Shown: positions 10,592-22,853, counted from the first letter of the stretch. The stretch: 45,270 nt of DNA from Xanthoparmelia taractica (GCA_033085395.1 JANQBS010000291.1:1-45270), one strand, 5' to 3'. The notes: a model not told the origin generated them from the sequence alone. Made by a program: numbers and translations.

Positions 10592-13500
10592 TCACTCACT
10601 GTTGAAAAAGCCTTCGACGGCATCTTGGCACATTTGACCAACAACATTGATCTAAATAAACAGCGTTAGCTTCAGCCCGGTAGTAAGACTAAGAACGCCA
10701 GACTCACGTGAGGATACTTAAGGAGCGCATGGTTCTCGGCCTCAATCTCCCGGCATTCCACCTCACCACCCACCAATCTCCTCCATATCTCCAACTTGTC
10801 CTCCTCACCGAGCCAAGACGGCAATGCACCATCCCGAGACAGGGACTTGCCCCGGACCAGAGCCGTCTTCGCAGGTTGACCTCCCTTCGAAGCATTCTGC
10901 AATCCCGTAGCCTTATGGCCACTCGAGTACGCCCTGATAGTGCATTCTAAATGCTTCCTCTGCGTCTTTGTCATGTGCTTCAACGCGGGAACATACCCGG
11001 CATGTTCCAATTCTGCGAGCACGATATCCTCCCCATGAGCTCCATCACTCATCCCTAAACCCGGCTTTGGAACAAATGTACCAATGAGAAGGAGACCATG
11101 CACATGTTCCCCCATCTGAAGCAACTTCCTGGCAATTTCACACGCGTAGAGCGCTCCGAACGAAGCCCCGCCGAGTACGTAAGGGCCCTGGGCTTGCTTT
11201 TTCCGGATGGCATGGAGGAGGAGCTCCGTCATGTCATCGAAAGTCCAACTGGTGTCTGCGTTCGCCTTCTTGTAGGGAGATTCTAAGCCGTAGACACAGA
11301 GGTTTTCAGCCAAAGATGGGAGTTGGATGTACGGGACTGAGGAGCCGCTCCAGTCGGGCATGAGGAAGATTTGGCGCGCACTGGGCGTGTCAGAGCCTTG
11401 GAGGACCGTGATATCTGCTGATAATGAGGACGTTGGCGGGGCGGTATTGGTAGGGGCAGCAGAGATGAAAGAAGGGGGTTGTGCGATTTGAGGGGTCTTG
11501 CGCTCATCCTCCGAAGCGTTGTCTACCCCCGCGATCGAGACTGCAGGCGCTTTGTCGAGCGAGAGGTACGTCTCTATCGGCTTTGCGGACTCCACGTCTA
11601 GCTTTCTGTCGCTTCCGGTATCGCTGTTGGGTTTCAGTGCGGCCTTTGCGGCGCCAATCGTTGGGTTGTCGACGAAGAAAGTGGCTGGGAGTTCGAAGCC
11701 GGTGTCATTCTTCAGATTGGCGATGGTTGTCATTGCCATGAGAGAGTCTAGGCCCATGTCCGCGAAGTATATGTCTTCGTCCATACTTTCTAAGTCACAG
11801 CCACTCTCTTCTGCAACTACGGCCAGAAGCTTACTAATAATCTCGCTGCTCGATTCATCGAATTCAGTCATAGGTGTTGGGGTTGGTCCCAAGCCCAACG
11901 TACTAGAAGAGCTGGGAGACGGCGGTTGGATGATTTCCATCACGGGCGCGTAATTGTTGACTGTGCGAGATTCAGAGGGGCCTTTCCCGGTAGAAATTAT
12001 CGAAGATGAGTCTTTAACGCTCTGTCTCTTTTCATCAGGAAGAAAAAACCGTCTCATCACCGCTCTTTTCATTTTCTGGTACCTTAAACCTAAAACCGCC
12101 AATACCAGTTCTTCACCGTCGAAGACGTAGGCATCCCCACACACAGCTGAGCCATTAGAGGTTTCCTGCATACAAACATACGAAGTGTATATCTTTCCAG
12201 CTGAAAGCTCTTTGAAAGGTCTCCAATCCTTGAAGCCAGTTGAGAGGCATATAATATCCCCCGCATATTTCATGGTGCCATTGAGCAAGAAGCCTGCCAC
12301 AGATGCAGTAGAGTCCATCCAGTAAGGATTGATTTGGAAAGCACTTGACCCTTCAACTGAAGGCAGCGTCACATTAGCCACAGCATCTTGACATTCTGCG
12401 TCGAAGAGAACCTCGTCCATGGCTCGGTATTTGTCCCCGTAATAGACGAGATTGGAAAACATCTTGTACACCATCGGCTTCAGGAGGCGATGAGCATTAC
12501 CGAGTTTAGCATTTTCTTTCAAGACAGCAATTCTAGACCTTGCGAGGAACAAAGTCTGGTTGGCTTGAGCCTTCCATTGCTCACCGTTGTCAAAAGACAC
12601 TTGACACTCGCCATGCTGACGGGTCGATTTTCCATCAGTGGAAGAGAAGGAGACTTTCACCCTTTTGATAGCGGGGGCGTATTTTGCAGTCACCGTTACT
12701 ATCTGGGCTGGATTGACCGTTTCTATAACAAGCGGAGATGTGAGCTCGAAATCATGGATAGCCATCATTGAGGCGATTTGCCCTAGCTGCAGCTTGGACC
12801 GGATGTAATTTGACGCCGTAAGGGCCATGTCGCCAAATACGCCGGCCGGGCAAACGGTAATACCGTCGACAATGTGACCCTGGATAGCAGCGAGAAGATC
12901 AGGCTGGGAGACTTGTGAGGTAAAAGTCACGCTCATCTCTTCCCCCTGAATCTTTTCATGCTCAACACGTTGCAATGACGTTGACAGGAACATGCTGGCT
13001 GTAGAGTCCACAGTCTCTTTGATGTCCTTAGAATATTCTTTTTCCGGCTCTCGATATGGTGTCCAATACTCAGTTTCTTCAAAAGCGTACGTGGGGAGGT
13101 GTAAAAGATTCAAGTTTTTCTGAAAGTCACGATGATACTCGGGCCAATTAATTGGTATCCCGGAGTCGTAAAAAGCAGCCAAACAAATAGAGATGGTCTT
13201 CCATTCATTGATGTTGCTTTTTAAGACTGGAAACACCTGCTCGGTCGAAGTTTTCAACGTTGCACGAATCAGACCAGAAAGAATAGAGTCTGGACCAATT
13301 TCGAGCCAGCGCGTGCGCTCAGATACAGAGTCATTGTTTTCCGCAGCGTATAAAGCACCAGTGAAGTTGACAGGCTCACGGGTTTGTCTAGCCAGATATA
13401 GAGGCGAGAATGTCGCAGCGTCTTTGACAACTGTTCCCAACAAGGTTGATGCTATAGGTATGATCGGTTTATTGAAGACCGCGCCTTTCGATATACTCTC

Positions 13501-16500
13501 GTACTCTTGCAGGATGGGCTCCATCTGCTTAGAGTGGAAGCCATAAGAAACATTCAACATCGTCGCTTTGACACCTTGCTCTAGAAGGCTTTTCTGCAAT
13601 TGGTCGGCCTCCTTTCTGTTGGAGCTAACAACCGTTGTTGTGGGGGCATTGATGCAAGCAATCTGTGCAGACTTCGAACCCGCTTCCTCCATACGCGTCT
13701 GCACCTCCTCGACTGTTGCCTGAACGGCCAACATTGCATATTCTCCAGCAGTCAATTGCTTTTCAACGAGGAGTGCCCTTTGGCCCACAAGATGCAATGT
13801 ATCGCTCACAGATAGGACACCAGCAACAGCTAGAGCAGCGTACTCGCCAAGACTGTGGCCCATGACAAGATCAGGTCGGACTCCCCAAGTCTTCAGCGTC
13901 TGTGCGATAGCAACCTCAAGCGTGACTATAGCTAAATGGACACGAATTGGAGGCTCGGAAGACAGATCTTGGCAGCCGCCGACAATGAGGTCAATGAATT
14001 GTGGTAAATTTTGTAGGTTGGCCATCTCCTGGTAAGTCGTTACGAGCCTTCTGAAAGTTGCACTGTGCTTGTAGAGCTGTTCTCCCATTGAGGAGCTTTT
14101 CCCACCTTGGCCAGTGAATGCAAAAATCGTTGATGATTTGGCATTTTTACGAGTAGGTTCTTTCACGACTTGCTTGGAACTGTCCGCGCGTAAGGTGCCA
14201 ACAAGCTCGCTAATTGTCGCAGAGATGTACGTCGTGCGGAGCGGTTGATGAATTCTTCTCGCCGTCGTAGTATAAGCAAGATCCGCAAGTTGTGTTTGAG
14301 GATATCGTTCCAAATAATCCAGAAGCCTTTGCAGGTTCCCGCGAAGAGAAGTCGAAGATCTTCCAGAAAGTGCGACAATGTGGTACGGGCGTGGGTCTCC
14401 AGACTTCCAAACCGGTCGAGGTGCATCCTCTACCAGGAGTGCTGTGTTGCCTCCTGACGCATCGAAGCTGTTGAGGAGAACCCTTACCTTTCCATCTCCA
14501 CCTGGGCGCGGGCGTAACTTCATGTTTTTACCAGCAATATGGACATTGAGCTTCTCCAATGGTGGAAAATTTTGATTGATCTTAAATGGGGCATCTGGTT
14601 GTGGAGGAATTTCACGATCTCTCAGCATCATTAAGACTTTAACCAAAGACGTTACCCCTGCAGCCTGAGAGGTAAACATCAGTCATGCGCCCATTATTTG
14701 TTGAATTAGTGGACTTACTCCTTCACCGTGGCCAACATTAGCCTTGACAGCGCCAACCGTCAATGGGTTCTGCTCGGTACGGGCTCGTCCCACGGCTTGC
14801 AGGACGGAACCCATTTCAATGGCATCTCCAGCCTGAGTGCCCGTCCCATGCATCTCAACGTAGGAAACGTCCAGTGGATCGACGCAATTGTGCCTCAGTA
14901 CGGCGTCACAAACTCTCTTCTGAGCTTCGCCATCCGGATGTGTGATTGACGTGGCGGAAGAGCTATAGGTCCTCGCAGAGCCTCGAATGACACCGAGAAC
15001 ATTATCATTGTCACCAATCGCATCCTCGAGACGTTTCAGAACAACGACACCAACAGCCTCGCCGCGAGCATAACCATCGGCGTCATCATGGTATGTCCTG
15101 CATCCGCCCGTCGTGGAAATCATCCCCGATTTACTCAGGGCGCAGAACGAGTTTGGAGATACGAGGACAGAACCACCGCCAGCCAGCGCGGTATCACACT
15201 CACGTGCCTTGAGAGCGGCGCAAGCGAGCGAGATGGCTGTCGTACTAGTCGCACATGCAGAGTCGATTGCATAGGAACCGCCACCCCATTTGTAATGATA
15301 GTTCAATCGGCTGGGTCCAAACGCCCGAGAGATACTCGGCACGTAATAGATATCCACACCTTCATTATTCAAGATTTCATGCCAATCTTCTGCCGCCTGA
15401 CCCAGGTACGTCGCAATACGGTTGCTACATGTCGCTAGTGTCGCATCGGGTGAGTATCCTGCCATCTCCAACGCTTCGTAACTGGTCGTAAGCAAGAGCC
15501 TGTTAATAGGGTCCATTTGGTTTGCTTCTCGAGGGGAGATATTGAAAAGTTTATTATCAAAAAGGCCCGGTCGATCAAGCCAGCTGCCGTGGCGAGCTGT
15601 TGTGGAGTTCTTCTTCTTGCCTGTTGGATCGTAGAAATCTTTGACATCCCACCGCGATTTGGGAACCTATTCCATAGACTTCGTCAGCTCGGCTCTCAAA
15701 TATGGTGAGAGGTGAAAATTACCTCTCGGATAAAACTTTTGCCCGCCAGCAAATTTTCCCAAAATCCCTCGACTGTCTCACTCGCTGGAAAGCGTCCAGA
15801 CATGCCCACGATCGCGATATCATCGGACCCTCCCCGCAATGAATCATTCTGTTGCTCAGAATGCTGATTTAATTGGTAAGCTATTCGGTTCTCTTGCATC
15901 GAGCGCTGGACAGTTGAGGTATGTGTCGATGGACCAATCACTGTGAAATTGATTCCACGGTTATGTCTTAGAGTCGAGATACATTCCTCAATAGTAGCAC
16001 TTAGCTTGAGCACTTTGTGAGCAATCTCTACAATCATTTCTCGCAGAAGGCCACCGAGAGTTGACTCTGTAAAGACGCCTTTTCTCGAGTTACGGCCAAT
16101 TTTTGTTTTGCTGGAGAGCGGTGTATCCAAGATCGCTGACCCATCGAGCACCTCTTCAACATCAATCGTTGGCATATGTTCTGTATGAATCGCGCCGTTT
16201 GTATCTGTCTTAATCTTCGCCGCCCTGTCAAGCACCGTCGACCAGCTCCATAGCCTCCGCAACGAGGAAGGCGGGCCAACAAGAGTGAGCCAATCCCTAG
16301 CCTCAACCCCAATCGCCACCTTTCTCGGCTCCGGAATATTCTATGTAAAATGCATGAGCGAATGTCGATTTTCAGACTCCGATTCCCGAACAGGCGCCAC
16401 TCACATGCTCAGTATGGAAACCTGTCAGAAGTTCTTCTATTTTTTGCCTATCGACTCCGACTACAGTGGTTGCCCAATTTCCACCCACATCCTCCACAAG

Positions 16501-17095
16501 CTTCATTCTCCTAGTAATTGCGTACGCCAGTCGAAAAGTGATTCTTATCATCTCAAGTCCTATGCTCAGAACTTCGCTCGTATCCCTTGCCGCAGCTGCC
16601 ACGGCTGCAGGAAGCAAGCCCGTGCAAAGCGCGAGGATGTGCGTAGGCGAAATTTCTGACCCTAAGATGGAGGGATCTTCTTCCACAAAGCTATCGTACT
16701 AGGTCAATCGGATATTGAGGAGAACTTGAATAGAAGAGGAGACAAATGACATGAAAGGACAAGGGGTGAACATACACGCATAACTCCCCAACCCTGCCGA
16801 CACACATCAACACTGTCGCCACTATTCCATTCACCTTATCCTCTCCCTCCTCCCTCTCTATCCTCACATTCTCCTCCGCCAATCCCAATAGCGAGTGTAT
16901 TTCTCCATCCCATCCTCTCTCCTCAGCGCTCAGCCGTGCAAACTCAAGTTGCACAACATCCGTAGCTTTTTCCAGGAACGTTCGTGCGATGGGAGAAGTT
17001 TTGGAGTGGCGGACTAGCGACTGAATAGACGAGAGCTTTTCGATGGCTTGGTCGCCGAAGAGGAGAAGGGGCGTCGGCGAGGTGGTGGTGTGCAT
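10592..17095 (-). CDS. Non-reducing polyketide synthase SAT-KS-AT-PT-ACP-TE, 2064 aa
   Basis: Iterative type I NR-PKS that would make an aromatic polyketide. Exons on the minus strand are 17095-16778, 16698-16405, 16340-15723, 15666-14719, 14664-10708 and 10651-10592. All introns are 54-79 nt, phase 0 and GT..AG; total 6195 nt. Domain marks: SAT ~1-300 with LCTGLLPA (Cys ~131); KS from ~370 with DSACATS (Cys ~548), EMHGTGT and VKANVGHGEG; AT with FTGQGG and GHSLGEYAAL (Ser ~997); PT from ~1290 with GHIVDGITVCPAG (His ~1323) and a WMDS Asp ~1510; one ACP with GLDSL (Ser ~1700); C-terminal TE/Claisen-cyclase type with GGASFGA (Ser ~1894) and ENHALLKYP (His ~2038). A 20-codon last exon ends in QDAVEGFFN. 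There are no ketoreductase, dehydratase or methyltransferase domains. The start is chosen because the SAT signature LLLFGDQ follows at once. Chain length and product cannot be read from sequence. Confidence 0.95.
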
Positions 17096-18660
17096 GATCA
17101 GCAGGGCAGGGATGTGGGAATATGAAAGTAGGGTAGGAGCGTAGGAATGAAAACAGGGTCTATGAAGCTAGATTTTTAGGTTGTTGGTCGGTGAGTTGGT
17201 GACTTGGGAGTACACAAATGAGAGTTATCTGCTCCCTCGGTCTTTAGGAGCTGAATGACAACTTGAGTTCTAAAGAGATGATAGAATTATATGAAGCGAT
17301 TCTTAAATTAGTGCCTAAGCTAAATTTTCGTTTAAGCTTTATGTTGGTCAAGGTAAATCCTTAAGATATTTGATACTAAGTGGTTTCGGCGTCGATTATT
17401 GATATTGCGTGGCCAACTTTATAGTGCTTAAGCCTTCAGCTTCATAGCGTAACGCATAGTGAATAGATGGATGAGCTTACTTGAGGCTGACTTTGCATAA
17501 AATAGGCCACAGCAGTGACCAATCCCAAGAATGTGGAGCGTACATTTGTCCTATTGGGATCCCTCGGCTGGCGCTGATGTTTCCGAAGAAGTTTCATCCT
17601 AGCCGCCCGAGGGGTACATACAGCTTGACTGTGCCATAATCGTAATGCCCCGCTAAAAAATCCTCCGACTTACTGCAACACCCACATGCAAGATACTTCG
17701 ACCCTTGGATATTAGAACTTTCGACAGTATCCTGCATATGGGTCGATAAGTCTCAGGGTGTGTCTCCGGAGAACTTCTGATAGTGTTCTGTCATTCTAGC
17801 GTGCAGCTGTGGGGGTTCGGCGATCTTTCCATGCAACCGGCGATTTTTGCAAGGCCTAGTATTGAATCCGTCTCGACCCGGCTAAGGAGTGAAAATAGCC
17901 ACTCTGAGCTTCTTGGCGTGTGTTCGGATTGAAAACATCAATTCTTCGTTGATTGGATCCAGTCTAGTATTCGTCACATGTAGATCTTTCCTCCTCTTCA
18001 ACCGTAGAGGTGTATTAGAGACCATCTCTTAACTTATCCGATAGACGTGTTGCAGAAGCACTTGGATCCAAGGGAGATGGTTCCTGACCTATGTTCCGCA
18101 GCGACGCGATCGTTTGGCCATCAGTTGAAGTTGGTATGCCTTGTGTGCTCCTGCTCTTCCGATCTCCGCAATGCTGCCGTGAAAATTAAGGGTTTGTTAA
18201 TCATCTAACATTTGGCACAAGATGCTATGCACATCTTTGGAGGTTTTCCATAGAATTCCGCTCAGTGGAGGTGGAATGTCCGAATAGAGGTCTTGAAGTG
18301 ACGAGGCTGGAAGATGTTGTTGTAGCTTGAGACGCCACATGTCTCTCGCATAAGCCAAGGACAGACGACAGGGGATAGCTTAGGTAGGTGGCAGATGCAA
18401 CAGGTTCCGGCTCCACGTAAGTATGAACTAGTTGTGAGTAGGGGGATTGAGAGCTGAGGATGGTGGGCGGTGAAATGAGTTGGGAAGGAGATTCATGCTT
18501 CGAAGCAACTGTGATGAATAAATTGGCGCCTGTGATGAGACTATAGAGACTATGACTGTCAGCGTACGTGTGGAAGGGTTCCAACCTGCTGTTAACGTTG
18601 TGTGTAGCTTATCCATTACTTGCTGGTTCAAGTGGTCCAGCGTGAGGCTGACTCCGTATC
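17096..18660. other. PKS upstream region to island edge, no recognised gene
   Basis: About 1.56 kb of GC-normal sequence that includes the PKS promoter. The longest frame (18225-18584, minus, 119 aa) is low-complexity in Ser/Thr/Leu with no domain I know, and I do not call it a gene. No exact TCG-N5-CGA palindrome was seen in a reading by eye. The sharp AT-rich boundary is at about 18,660-18,720. Confidence 0.5.
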
Positions 18661-19000
18661 CTTCGAAAGTAATATCAATGCTTTATATACGATGTATTTC
18701 GATAACTTTGATTTTAATCTCTCGAAGAAGACTTTAAAAGTATAAATATTAAGTTTATTAACGTAGAAGAAAAAAAGAAAGTTGATTAAACTTTTAATAT
18801 AAATAAAATCTATATAAAGTAATACTTTTTATATTTTTTATATACTAATATATCTAGTACTTAAAGCGTTAATTATAATAATAATATTAAACTTTAAGTA
18901 CTCGCTTTAGCTAAAGCTAAGATTATAATTAAATTTATTATTATAATTATTAAGATATTTTATTAAACTACTAATTACCTTTAAAAATAAATCTATACGA

Positions 19001-19070
19001 GAGAATACGATCTCGAGATCTGTCAGGGCTATGCGAGGCACCTAGCTTCCATATCACTGCGCTACAGAGC
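19001..19070 (-). other. tRNA-like / SINE-head-like sequence
   Basis: The minus strand begins GCTCTGTAGCGCAGTGATAT, which has the look of a tRNA 5' end with an A box. A later GATCTCGAGATC could be a degenerate B box. The acceptor arm does not close and the anticodon arm pairs poorly, so it is not a functional tRNA. A tRNA-derived SINE head is one explanation; it could also be chance. Confidence 0.3.
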
Positions 19071-19082
19071 TAAAAAGCCACC

Positions 19083-19113
19083 GGGGTGTTGCCGCTTATT
19101 TTGCAATCACCCC
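19083..19113. repeat. GC-rich stem-loop, member 1 of 3
   Basis: GGGGTGTTGC, a 10-base loop containing GCTTAT, then GCAATCACCCC with a one-base bulge. It is nearly the same in size and sequence as the stem-loops at 21394-21423 and 21504-21534, and like them it is followed by CTATT on the plus strand. Confidence 0.55.
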
Positions 19114-19629
19114 TATTTGAATAGATATGCTAAGGACCCTTCGGGCCTTACAAGATCTCTAATTATCTATTATTATTACATGTTATAAATAAGTCTAGAT
19201 CTAAATATTTTATAATTGTTATATCTAAGCTAAAAAGTACTTTCTTAATCGTTATATAAAAAAAATATATAATTATAAAAAGATCTCGTATATATTAGTC
19301 GCTAAATAAGAAATCTTCTTAATAATAATTTTAAAGACTTTAGAATAAAATAAATTCTAACTTTATAAAACGATTAAAAACTATCTCTTATAAAGATTAT
19401 ATTATAAATTCAATATCTACTCTTCGTAGTATTATATAACAAGCTTGATATAGATTAATATTACTTCGAAGAAGAGATTTTAGAGTATTCGTAGTCTATC
19501 TACTTAATTGAGAAGTTAATATCACTATATATCTATATTTTCTTAATAGATTATAATAAAAGCTTAATATTAATTTAGATTATAATATTAAAACTTAATT
19601 ATTAAAAATTAAAAGTAAGTAATTATTAT

Positions 19630-20810
19630 TACGAGTCGAAAAGATCTAAAATAATCTGGGATATGAGATATCGATATCATATTATAATATGATATAATAT
19701 TAAGATTATATTATTTAATTTTTAGGAGATAATCTAAGAGACGTGCTAATATTATGAAATAAACTAAGAAATTTCTAATATATATAGAGATATCCCATGT
19801 TATATGTAGGGATATGAGAAATATATTATATATAGAAGAAGTTACTCTATATAGAATCATGCGAACGTATTCTAGTTATTATTCTAGTCATTACTTTACT
19901 TTATTATCACGTTATTAAGTATTCTAGCTATTATTCTAGTCATTACTTCACTTCATCATCGTTATTATTATTACTTTACTTTATTATCACGTTGTTAAGC
20001 TAAGCTCGTTATCGCATTTGATATCGTATTGCGAAAGGCCTCCGTAATTATCTAGGGCTTGGCGAGCTATTTCTATTATTATTAGTATATTTAATTTATT
20101 TAATTATTAAAAGAATTACTAGCACGCTAATTATAATAGTAATCTACTATTTATTCTACGATAGTAAATTCTCTTCTTCTTTCTTCGCATTATAAAAAGA
20201 ATTTACGATTATTCTTTATAATTATATATTCTTAATTATTAAAGTTACGCGCTTCGCATAAATAATATAAAGATTTAATAATTTATTTAATCTTGAAGAG
20301 TAGAATATAAGAAATCTTAAACATGTTCTCTATATAACGTATATTATTCAATTATTCTTACAAGAGCTTAATAAGATTCGCGTTAGTCTAATTAACGAGG
20401 ATTTTTAAAAAAGCTAATATAATTCGAAGAAATAGAACGCTATTTAAAGATAAGAGAAAGATCTATTAATAACTTTAGCTAAGATATATAAATTCTAATT
20501 ATTATTCTAGTTATTATTAATATCTAATATATATAGATTCGTAAGATAAGAATCTACATTAATGCTAGCAGTTAGCGTAAGAAGTATTTCTTATCTTATT
20601 CGCTATCTAATATAAGAAATAATCTACATTATGGGATACCTCTACATATATTAGAAATTTCTTAGATTATTTCATAATATTAGTAATTTCCTATTTCATA
20701 TCTTTATAAGTGATCTAATATAATCCCTCTATAATACTCTCTTATGATATAATATAATACGATATAATATGGAATATTCTATTAAATATACCAGACCTTT
20801 CCGACTCGTA
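19630..20810. mobile_element. 1.18 kb terminal-inverted-repeat DNA element, hAT-like, non-coding
   Basis: The element starts TACGAGTCG and ends CGACTCGTA. It is flanked by perfect 8 bp direct repeats ATTATTAT at 19622-19629 and 20811-20818. An 8 bp duplication is typical of hAT-type transposition. The TIR (right end CCAGACCTTTCCGACTCGTA) resembles that of the 275 bp MITEs, so one transposase may have served both. No transposase frame is visible. Positions 44191-~44757 repeat its first ~640 bases, and 43678-~43905 is an inverted copy of its last ~230 bases. Confidence 0.75.
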
Positions 20811-20875
20811 ATTATTATAATAGAATAAATAATATTTTAAACTTAAGACGAAAGAAGATTTAATTATAACGTTAA

Positions 20876-21002
20876 TGTTATGAAATAATTAATTATATAG
20901 ACGTAGGGCTGGTCATGACTAGTCTTGGCACTCGCTTCTCTGTACTTAGCTAGCGCACACACACGTAGATCAATCAATAATTTATTCATCACACTCGTTA
21001 TT
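20876..21002 (-). repeat. LTR-like fragment related to the element C LTR
   Basis: It starts TGTTATGAAATAA on the plus strand and contains ATAGACGTA and TAGTCTTGGCACTC, as does the LTR at 21931-22195. It ends near CACACTCGTTA, as that LTR ends CACACTCGTAACA. It is about half as long, lacking the middle. This could be a solo LTR or a variant; the boundaries are approximate. Confidence 0.4.
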
Positions 21003-21393
21003 GAATAATATTAATATTATTCCTTAATAGTTAACTTAGTAAGATCTATATTAAATCTATTATAAAACGTCGCTTTATAAATATATTAGAAATTATATTT
21101 TAAACTTATTTCTTATATTATAAAAAGAGTTCTTATTACGTTTAAAAAGTTAAAATAATAGTTAAAAAGCGCAAGTACAAGATAAATTTAAAACGTTATC
21201 TTAGATATTATTATTAGGATTATAGATTCAAATAGTAAAATCGTAGCATGAAGCGAGATACTCCCGCTATATTTTTAAGTCTATAGTCTAGTAGTGAAAG
21301 TCTAATAATTAAATATAAGATTAAATAAAAGCTTAAGATAGATCTATAATATTGTTAGGCGGCTACCACTGGGTTATAAGATCAAAAGCTTCG

Positions 21394-21423
21394 GGGGTAT
21401 CGCGCTTTATAGTGCGATGCCCC
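21394..21423. repeat. GC-rich stem-loop, member 2 of 3
   Basis: GGGGTATCGC and GCGATGCCCC form a 10 bp stem (one T-G wobble) around the loop GCTTTATAGT. On the minus strand it is followed, about 20 nt later, by an A-box-like TAACCCAGTGG. Confidence 0.6.
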
Positions 21424-21481
21424 TATTAGGTTCTAAGAGTCTTATAAATTGTAAGGGCGCTTTCCAATTGTACCATAGGGC
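21419..21481 (-). other. tRNA-like segment between two stem-loops
   Basis: The minus strand begins GCCCTATGGTACAATTGG, similar to a tRNA acceptor plus A box. It ends in ATAGGGGC, which can pair with GCCCTAT apart from one extra G. A 5 bp stem CCTTA/TAAGA (last pair broken) sits where an anticodon arm would be, but the loop lacks the expected T before the anticodon. Its 3' end overlaps the neighbouring stem-loop. Relic or SINE-like; not a working tRNA. Confidence 0.3.
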
Positions 21482-21503
21482 TAAAAATATAACTCATGGG
21501 TTC

Positions 21504-21534
21504 GGGTGCCGCGCTTCATAGAAGTCGCACGCCC
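21504..21534. repeat. GC-rich stem-loop, member 3 of 3
   Basis: GGGTGCCGC, a loop containing GCTTCATAG, then GTCGCACGCCC. The stem is imperfect (bulges) but has the same plan as the two other members. On the minus strand it precedes the tRNA-like segment at 21419-21481 by about 20 nt. Confidence 0.45.
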
Positions 21535-22195
21535 TATTTAAACCCATATCAAGCCCATATAGCGCACCCCTAGTTAGGTACTTATATAACTTCGTACAGC
21601 CTAATATAAATATATAGAATTAAAAGATAAATCTAATAAAGAGAAGTCTATATAGAAGTTTATTATAATTAGAGAAAAAATATTCTATTATAAAAAAAAA
21701 AGAGAATTTTTCTAATATTAATATTAAAAATAAATATTTATTTTAAAGCTCTTTAAATTTACTTAAGAGTATAAGCGTAAATAATTTAATATAAAAATTA
21801 TAAGAAATATATTTCTTATATATACGTTTAAATATTAAAACTTCGTTTATATTTTTCTATATATTCTTAAAATAACTTAATATAATAATTTATTAAATTA
21901 TAGTTATATTAACTTATTAGTAAGCTATATCATTATAGAATATATAACTATATAGACGTATAACTAATTATAACTAGTCTTAGCGCTATCTTCTCTATTA
22001 GAACTACAATTAGAGTAAGTTAATAGTAATATGTAACGAATAAATTAAGTCTAAGAAGAAACTATCTATCTAGAAAGAAATATCGATAAGGGACGCCAAG
22101 GCCTATAGAGACTACTTTCGATTAGAAAGATAAGTCGACTAAAAAGATAAGCCGACTTGATATTGTAGGTCTATGTGATCGTCACACTCGTAACA

Positions 22196-22209
22196 TTACC
22201 CCCTCTCTC
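22196..22209 (-). other. Polypurine tract of element C
   Basis: On the minus strand GAGAGAGGGGGTAA directly precedes the LTR starting TGTTACGAGTGTG. This is the expected place and composition for the plus-strand primer of an LTR retrotransposon. It fixes the orientation of element C. Confidence 0.7.
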
Positions 22210-22853
22210 GACTAGCGATGTCCCAGCGCTATAGAAGAATAATATTCGCATATAGAAACGATTTAGAACGTCTAGAAGAAACGTATATTAATATAAAAAC
22301 GAGATATGAAATATTTCGATTTACCCGAAGCTTAATCGAGTCGGGCTTCTTCGCTAAGTCTATCGCAGTGCTAGCGAGTAAATTCAAATAATAAGTAAAA
22401 ATTAATCGAAGTCTAATTCCCTATTGAGCCTAGCGCGATTTATTAAGATATCGTCTATAAAATTCATTTATTACTTTCTTAAAGTCTTCGAACTTATCTT
22501 AATCTATATAATATTAATTATTATCTCTATTTAGATCGATACATTTAATTTTATATTAAAATCGCCCGTAGTAACGTCTAAAGTTTAATATATTATTCAC
22601 GTCTTATAACTCTTTCTCGTTAACTATTATAGATTTAAAAGAATCGTGCTTTTATCTCGATAGAGAATTTATAGCCGCAGATCTAAGTATCTTAAAACTA
22701 AAGACTAAATAAATTCTTATACTCTAAGAAAGTTCTAAACGATATAAGGTATCGACTCGCTTAAAGACTCTATATAAATCGAGTTATTTATTCTCAAGAT
22801 TCTTATAGAGACGTTCGATTACGGGTCGGAAAGGTGTGGTATCTATTGAACAT

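Larger units (their letters stand above)
18661..19629. other. RIP-like AT-rich tract with a GC-richer tRNA-like islet
   Basis: Mostly AT-rich with no coding signal. The exception is about 18,995-19,155, where unmutated-looking sequence carries a tRNA-like A-box segment and a GC-rich stem-loop, listed separately. The rest resembles degraded repeat sequence of unknown family. Confidence 0.5.
21003..21930. other. AT-rich tract enclosing a GC-rich tRNA-like and hairpin islet
   Basis: RIP-like sequence with no gene, apart from about 21,355-21,600, which is GC-richer and holds two stem-loops and tRNA-like segments. A 32-aa-scale frame search by eye gave nothing coding. Confidence 0.45.

Noticed and set aside
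15517..17095. SAT and KS frames as separate small genes
   Set aside because: They join in phase through four short GT-AG introns and carry consecutive SAT, KS and AT motifs of one PKS.
18225..18584. 119-codon minus-strand frame upstream of the PKS
   Set aside because: Low-complexity Ser/Thr/Leu composition, no recognisable domain, and no supporting intron-exon structure.
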